Positions 56,978-64,000 of a stretch of DNA of 64,000 bases are shown here, in pieces. This stretch comes from Catonia carolina (lineage: Eukaryota > Arthropoda > Insecta > Hemiptera > Achilidae). Each line of letters starts with the position of its first letter. Position 1 is the first letter of the stretch. The DNA is taken from positions 90,498,469-90,562,468 of the forward strand of contig JAQMRL010000003.1 of the NCBI GenBank assembly GCA_035578175.1, given 5' to 3'. The notes below the pieces were generated by a model that was not told the origin of the DNA, searched no databases, and saw only the letters and a list, made by a program, of their open reading frames with translations. A program made the position numbers and the translations under genes.

Positions 56978-59071
56978 TCCATGAAAGCATGTTAGTGAAA
57001 TTTTGATGAGTCTTATTCCAGATTTTGTGCTGTTAAGTTGGATGAACTTTTCCTGTCCTACCGAGTTTTATGTCTTCTCATTTTATAATAACGAATCGAG
57101 TTTGTGACGTTTACTGCTACAATACCATCGGTTCATTTTATTTGAACAGTAATTAATTGATATGATAAAGATAGGTTAAACGTAAGGAAATCAAATATAC
57201 ATTGGTCTCTTGTATATGGATACTAAAAAGTTACTCTTAATTTTTATTTAATTTAATTAAGGCTGGTCCAAAAAATTGAATCATTTTAATCTTGAATTTT
57301 GAGTTAGGCTATTTGCTGATTGACTACTGGTAAATTTGAATATCCGTTTAATCTATCCAAATGTGTAATCCTGATATATTTTACATATAATTTATTTTAT
57401 TTGTTCCCGTTACTCAAAAAAATAGCTATAAATGAGACAATTTATTGGCAAAATGTGACACGAATGTCATGAAAAAGACGATCACTCATAAGGTACTTAA
57501 TATTTTTATGAGTGTGTTTTTGTGTGTAGGCCTTACTGTAGGTTTCAAAAAATATGTGACTAATTTTAATAATGTGTTTCATTATATTAATGCTGTTGTA
57601 AATTTCTGCTCCATTTTCTCTTTAAGGTTATCTGGGGAGTCAGGTCCAAACCTTGTTGTTTGTTGTGGCGTGTGTAATTTTTGACATTAAGTCGTTTTTA
57701 TGTTTGTCAATTTTTTCTATGAAACCGTCTGTAGTACTCTTTGATAATATTAATAACGTAAGGGGTTAGTAAGTCGTGTAAGATTTATTACGCACGTACC
57801 ATGGACAATTTGGTGACAACCTGAATTTAAAAAATAATTATTAGTAATATTTATAACAGTTTGTAAAACAAATGAATGAAATGATTATAAAATAAAATGA
57901 AACACGCTTTAAGATTTAGATCACAACTCAACAGTGGGTCATATCTGTAATTTTTCTATAACTGATTTGCATAATTTTGTGTGCTATCAGAATTACCAAT
58001 TAGAAAATTTTCTTCTAACTCTATCGTAGGCTTAGACGAGTATAAGAATTTTCGGAAAGGTGTGGTAGGTACAGATGTTTTAAAAGTTTGTTGTAATGGA
58101 ATTAACATGGAATTGCAAAGGAATAAACAGAATTATCTTTAAGTTAAATAAGACGACAATAAAAATGTAATCGTTAAATAATTTAAATGTAGGTAACAAA
58201 ATTTCAATTATATTTTTTATAGTACAGTATTTTTATAGTATAACAAATTATTTATTGTAACATTAATAGAGTTTAAAAATTTTATTATTTCCAACTATAA
58301 TAAATGCTTCCTAAACAAAACAGAATCATAAATTCTTTAATTTACAACAGAAAATAAAGTCAAAGAGGAAAATTCTAAAATAAACAAAATATAATTTTCA
58401 GAGAATAATTTGTTAAAATAATCTCTTTAAAAAATAAATAAATAAACCATTGATATGTAAACATGAAGGGTTTAGTCCATACACTAGTATATATGAATAT
58501 ATGTATGTTCTCAGTAAATTATTATTGTTTTATACGTATTATACTATGGTCCAGTTGTTCCATTTACACAGTAATTTCACCCTATAAAACAAACCTCCAC
58601 GAATGCAGGCAAACATCATGCATCAGAAATAATGCTATTAAAACCGAGTAACGCGGCCCGCAGTTTGGTCGGAAATACAAAATGCGAAAGAATTTAACAA
58701 AGTTAAATCCCCCACAGTCTTTTACGGTAATTGAATTATCTTTTTGGTGCATTTTTTTCAATACGTTCATTTTATGTTACACGGTCATTAAGAAATAATA
58801 CATTGGTTTATCTCAATGAATAAAGTGGATAGTATACACGAAACAAATTAAATAAAACGAGTCAGTGTATTTGTTAGTTAACTGAAAATTGGAAGTTTAT
58901 CTTTTCGTTATTTTTCCACTACCTACATAAAAATGTAATAAAAATAATAAACAAAACCTAATTTTGTTACTTTTTTACTTTAATTTTTAATTGTTACTTT
59001 AAACTTTGATATTTAATTAAAACTCACTTGGAACAGTAATATTTACTTAAAGAGAAATTTACTTAAAAGTA
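56978..59071. other. AT-rich region without a recognised gene
   Basis: ORFs at 57445-57684, 58463-58651 and 58582-58770 have no motifs. No SINE or LINE sequence was identified. Confidence 0.5.
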
Positions 59072-59530
59072 GATGAAAACAACGCCACACATTTTCTCTC
59101 CAGGAGGTCAAAACTCTCTTTCTCAAAATTGTTTTTGTACAAACGTCTACTACGACCTATGTGGACTTTGTCAGGTATTTGGCTCTGCTAAGCCTTCAGT
59201 AATTACTAAATTACAACGCTTTCAATCCAAGTGCATGCATACGCAGATGGACCCTGTTACGTAACTAAAGAAACGTTACATAACGACCTACATGTACAAT
59301 ACGATAACGACATTATTTATCACTTTTAGTGACGTTATGAAAACGAAACGGAAACTTACTGAGAACGAAAACTGACGCGCACAAAACCTTAGATGCCACA
59401 TTCTCCCAGTGATTCCCCGTGTACGATTCATAGAAGATGGAGTAGATACATCTTGAAACGTATTTAAAAAATAACATACAGGAGTCTTACTACTGAGTAC
59501 TTTTCTTTCTTAAGTCATTCACGTCATATT
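59072..59530 (+). pseudogene. Jockey-type LINE 3' end (subfamily K copy 3)
   Basis: FGSAKPSVITKLQRFQSK, then in shifted frames NETLHND, HVQYD and NLRCHILPVIPR. The 3' UTR has AGGAGTCTTACTACTGAGTA, matching the copy at 30955-31640. Stops and frameshifts are frequent. Confidence 0.8.
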
Positions 59531-59719
59531 TTTACCGACCATCGCAAAAAACGAATCTCTGGTAATTTACTAGTTGTATATAAAATTTTATAAGGTAAAC
59601 AAAATATTTTAGCTGTTGATATATCAGTGTTATTTAAGTAATTATATATTATTATTTTAAAGAAAGCTTATTTTTTGCATTTTCTTTTTTTTATCGCTTA
59701 TTTTTGAGACTTACGACTA

Positions 59720-59890
59720 TACGAGGTGTGGCTGTTAAATAACGAGACTGACATTGTAAAATATTTATTTTAATTTTATACATAATCACTTGTACAAACA
59801 TTTCTGCGAGCTTCATTTCAAACAATTCTAAGCGGCATTTGTCCTGAAGGAAATTGTATTGTAATATTGTATATTGTATTGTTTTATTGT
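59720..59890. mobile_element. Mariner terminus fragment (M5)
   Basis: TACGAGGTGTGGCTGTTAAA then TAACGAGACTGACATTGT is the same terminal inverted repeat as M4 with one base change. About 150 bp of internal sequence follows, without a recognisable transposase motif. Family E copy 2 begins directly after, so this end may have been cut by that insertion. Confidence 0.7.
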
Positions 59891-59894
59891 TCAT

Positions 59895-60785
59895 TTTTTG
59901 AAATCAAGTTTTCACCGGATCTACAAGTTTTCAGAACCCCTGAACCCAAAACAACATGTTTTTAGCGATTGGTCTGTGTGTATCTGTGTGTGTGAAAACA
60001 GAATATGTCAAGAACGGAACATCGTACGAAAATGAAACTTGAAACTTAAGTTAGATTTTACTATTCAACCCAACACGAACATTTTTATCAAAATCGGTCA
60101 ACCGTCAGTAGTAGTTTATTCGTGTCATTTTTCACTTTTTTCAATTTTCTCAAAAACAGCTTCTACAATTTTTTTAAAAATCGCCTCATGTTCTGCATTT
60201 TTCATTTTCTACAAAATAGGGTAGGCGCCATGTCTGCTCAAATTCTTGAAGAGACTGTTTTCTCGTAAAAAAATGTTTTTTTAAGATTGAGACTTAAATA
60301 TGCATTTTAGCGCAAAGATGTATATTATAAAAGTTGTAGAAAATTTAAAATCCTACAACTTTTATTTCAAACATTTGTCTTTATAACGCTTAGTTTAGTG
60401 GTAATTAGCGATTTTCGGTTTTTATTCTCATGAAAACGTGTAAAAAATTGCCTTTTTTAAGATTCCAGCCTTAGTATGCATTTTACGACAAAATTGTATA
60501 TAATCAAATTTACAGGAAATAAAAAAAATCTACAACTTTTATTTTTACAGCACTTTTTTCTACACTAGTTAGCGTGAAAGAGTGATTTTCTGTATTTTTA
60601 AGCCAAACTGAGGTTGATTTTGCTTGGGCGCCTTTCATTCATGATTAAAAATAAGGTTATGTTTTTTGAGGTTAGTTTTTTGTTTATTTCTAATGTTTTA
60701 TTACTAATGTTTTGTTTTATAGTTCATTATTTGCATTGACAAGAGAAAGTTGTGGGTGTTTCACATCAGATATTTTCTATTATTT
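59895..60785 (-). mobile_element. Family E copy 2 (inverted relative to copy 1)
   Basis: Plus-strand landmarks are reversed relative to copy 1: TTTAGCGATTGGTCTGTG, then a short TG tract, AACATTTTTATCAAAATCGG, AGTTGTAGAAAATTTAAAAT, CAAACTGAGGTTGATTTTGC and TTGACAAGAGAAAGTTG. It carries both 177-bp units. The right-end foldback of copy 1 is missing or diverged. It pairs with copy 1 as a roughly 0.9-kb inverted repeat with about 9.2 kb between. Confidence 0.85.
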
Positions 60786-63129
60786 ATGGCAAAAGAAACA
60801 TACTGATGTATTTAAACCTAAAAATCTTTTACGGATATTTCCAATACTTATTTTATATAAATCTGTCATTAAAAATAGGTTTACGAGTAAAAAAAAACCG
60901 ATAACATGGTAGGGGGTACTGCATTATAAATATCTATCTACTGTACGAATAGACCGACAATATGCTTTTGATATTATTTATTCTATTCAAAAGCGGAGTA
61001 AACCGTAGAGAATCAACGCAAGGCTAGGAAGAGTAGAATTTTGAAGTTTTCAGTTAGTCAGCAAGAGAAGTAGCGAGGGAGCAATCGTCCGCTGATAAAT
61101 CTAGTGAATGTTGGACTGATATGACCGTCCTCCCTTCGGGAAATCAACTGTACTCTTGTGCTTCAATAACAGCAACAAAAACATCAGCAACAACCGTGTC
61201 CAACATATTCCACTACAGTATTGTTATTACATGTTTCAACGTGAGATGGAAGCGCCGAACTGAATAGAATATACAATTCACAATACTGAACGGTTTAGCG
61301 TGTTGCTGCATACACAGCAGTAGGGGCTACAGACAATGTAAACTAAAATGTTTCTTATAGTAAACTTTTTCAGTGGAAATTACTACAACATTATAAATAC
61401 TACATATATATTGAATTATATTATTTATACAATTTGATATTTCAAATTTTTGATTACAATTTGACAAAAGAGATTTATTTTTTTCATAAAACGAATAAAA
61501 TATTTTTAGAGTGAAAACAAGTTTCATCCTATTTTAATGGTGCATTAAATAACATTCCTGGAGTTTACCTTTTTAATTAATAAAAACATTTAACCCTCAA
61601 GGTATTGTGTTGGAATTCACAAAATGAGTAGGATAATTTTATATTTATTTTAACAAACTGATTATGTTAGTTTTGTAGACAGAATTGTTTTACTTAATAA
61701 CGTCATACCTTTTTAATTATATTTAAAATCTACTAAAATTTTCTAGGCTCAGCATATCAGTTTTAGGTTTGTCGGATTTTTGTCGTTTTAACAAAGATAA
61801 TGTAATACCTTTGCAAATTCATTTTATTTGTCATATTCTTTATGTTCACTTATGTATTCCAGGCTTCAATAGAAGATTTAAAAAAAGACGGAGCAGAGAT
61901 TTTCTTTAATTCGTTCTGCACGTTTATGAATACCTAGTCGAAAAAGACAAATGTAAACACATATTATATTTTAAAATATGCTTTATTACTATTGGTTACA
62001 ACTTTTCTTAAACAATGTGAACTTTTTATTTTTTTTATTTTTTCATACTTTAGTATATTTTTTCGTTCATTGTGATTCCAAATTTAACATTGCTAGATAT
62101 TGTATATTATATTCGTTTCTGTTCTTGTTAAGTGTAATGTAATATCGATGCTCTTTCATCTCTTGGTTGTTTTCCATAGTTCAGTTAAAACTTGAAAATA
62201 AAAGTTAAAAGAACTTATGTGTTCATTGTTCAAAATTGTGTTGTTATTTTAAAATAAGTCCGTTGTATATCTTTGTTTTAGTCGGTAAAAGTCGTTTGAA
62301 TTATCTGAAAGTGAGATCGCGAGATGATTTTTTTGTATGATTCAAGTTTTCTTTAATATTTACAAAAAATATATAGCTAGAATTTATAATATGATTAATT
62401 TTTACAGAGCGCTAGGTTGTTTTAAACATCTTGGGATAGAACTATTAACAGTGGGTTTTAATCCTATAAAAACATTTCTAGATTCAAGAACAAATTTTTC
62501 GGCTTATGTTAATAGCTGACCGAATGTATACAGAGCTACCGAGACAAATGTTCGTCCTTATAAATTTTAAACTAATGTACTACATTCTGGGAAATTTGGG
62601 AAACTTTGATTTTAAATAATTTTGGTAACAATTACGTATATGTATTATGGCTTACAGGACCAACTGGATTTAAAGTTTTATTACAATTTGTGGTTGCTTA
62701 AATAAGATCAGAACTGTCGAAAGACAATAAAATGACTATAAGAAGAGCTCTGATATATAAACCTGTGTACTAAAAAACTTAAAACATATGTACCACATTT
62801 ATAGGAAACGGAAAACGAACTCAGTGTTGTTTTAGAAAGATTCCACTGTAAGCAATTAAAAGAATCCTGAACACTCCTTGGTAAATTATTAATACCAGGA
62901 ACACAATCACCGCTTAAAAAAACATTGGATTTACTAGAAAATACATATTTACAAAGGTTAACTTTTTATCTTATTTAAATTATTCTGCACTCATATAACT
63001 GGGTGCAGTTTCACGGCTTCATCGCGACCTCCGACTAACGTGAAAGAAAAGATTTAGACGAAATAAAAACAACTGGACTTAAAACTGAGAAAATTGTTTT
63101 AGTTAACTGGGAGAGGCTCACAATGTTAA
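60786..63129. other. AT-rich region without a supported gene
   Basis: A slightly GC-richer block at 60960-61330 has no ORF or motif. Short ORFs (61327-61527, 62337-62519) are AT-driven. Confidence 0.5.
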
Positions 63130-63480
63130 ATTAATCAAAACTGACACTACAAATACAATTTTGAACTCTATCTGGACGTACAGAGTACAACACACGGGAA
63201 CAACGAAATAATTCAATATTGACATTATAGAACGTTTTCAGACAAAAATTTGAAGTACAGCTCTTAGGATACCATGGTATAATTTTTTAAATTTAGTTAC
63301 GCATTCCAATGTTTTTAGAGTCATTTGCACAGTTGACAAAATAACTTAAAAAATTAATTAAAAGAAATACTGCTAATATTTATCAAACATTACACACATT
63401 CTCCTCAAATTTATTATCTCTACCTCTATACGAACAAAATCACGATTAAGCAACATTACGTCAACGAGCCATCAAAATTA
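63130..63480 (+). pseudogene. Jockey-type LINE C-terminal remnant
   Basis: NSIWTYRVQHTGTT, FNIDIIERFQTKI and STALRIPWY follow the IWTYG.QLWG...QRFQSK...APWY order, with two stops. The continuation with THSPQ and NLLSLPLY-like segments is too decayed to be sure. Closest in plan to the copy at 19040-19400. Confidence 0.7.
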
Positions 63481-64000
63481 ACGGTTTTATTTTTATACAA
63501 CTGTTAACAAAGATCCACAGTTACATATAGTAACATTCAATACATTAGTTACAACGTTAATAAAAATGTAGTCTGTTTACTTCTTTTTGTAAACAGAGCA
63601 CAAAAATAGCCATTATTATGACAGGTCATTACTGTTAGCGAAATATATAATTCAGCATGATAAAAATTGTGGATGTTTAAAAAGGAAGTAAAATTAGAAT
63701 GGCGGTGAACAACGACCTGTTTTGGATTTTGTGGGTTGCACATAAAAGGGCTTCAGATAATAAAGATACGGGCAGTAACCCCATCGACATGACCTCATGT
63801 CCGTAAAGGGTTTTACTTAACGTGAGAATGCAGTACAAAGATCACACTTTATTGTTACAATCTTTTCTGTTCGTTCCTGCTGTCTTACGATCTATTACTT
63901 TTTTATAGGATTTACCAAATACAAAAGGTTTTAATAATTTATTTTTGTAAGCAAAAATATTTATTTATTTTTACAAAAGTTTGTTGAAAAAACCGTATCC
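63481..64000. other. AT-rich end of the window
   Basis: A 64-codon minus-strand ORF at 63549-63743 has no motif. Nothing else recognised. Confidence 0.5.

Overview
The window is AT-rich nuclear DNA (roughly 30% GC by eye) from an arthropod, most likely an insect. The evidence is the repeat mix: Tc1/mariner elements of several lineages (including one with a DUF4817-type transposase), many Jockey-type LINE remnants, an RNase H-bearing LINE, tRNA-derived SINEs, a THAP-domain ORF and AT-rich intron-like sequence. There are no operons or bacterial-style genes. I would not name an order with confidence; the repeat style fits a hemipteroid or polyneopteran insect with a large genome, which is inference.

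Host coding content is very sparse. The best host exon is a 149-bp minus-strand internal exon at 29238-29386, with clean splice sites and GC content far above its flanks. Much of the window may therefore be intron or intergenic DNA. A THAP-domain ORF (13858-14127, minus) is intact over its zinc-finger domain and may be a transposon-derived or host first exon. Possible 5' exons or promoters (8510-8866, 18005-18136, 34148-34186, 42761, 56548-56609) are only suggested by TATA, heat-shock-element or splice-donor sequence.

The layout is a chain of mobile elements. 0-10 kb: a SINE-A copy, an internally deleted mariner (2056-2798), SINE-B and SINE-C copies, a GC-rich island and a 270/310-bp tandem repeat. 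10.5-12.5 kb: two unrelated internally deleted mariners 54 bp apart. 13-25 kb: the THAP ORF, LINE remnants and the 3' half of an RNase H LINE. 26-32 kb: hairpins, SINEs, the host-like exon, two mariner remnants, repeat D and a Jockey 3' end. 34-46 kb: an LTR-like repeat, more LINEs, SINEs A/B/C, long palindromes and repeat D. 48-61 kb: another LINE, three copies of a compound non-coding element (family E), Jockey tails and a heat-shock-type promoter motif. 61-64 kb: almost empty, with one Jockey remnant.

The clearest biological connection is that SINE-B and the RNase H LINE share a near-identical 3' tail. This suggests that the LINE machinery mobilises the SINE. Three unrelated mariner lineages show the same outcome: ends and N-terminal helix-turn-helix kept, catalytic core lost, last C-terminal stretch kept. 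Family E shows a CA microsatellite at three stages (absent, short, long) at the same internal site. Family names (SINE-A/B/C, repeat D, E, G, H) are mine and rest only on copies seen inside this window.
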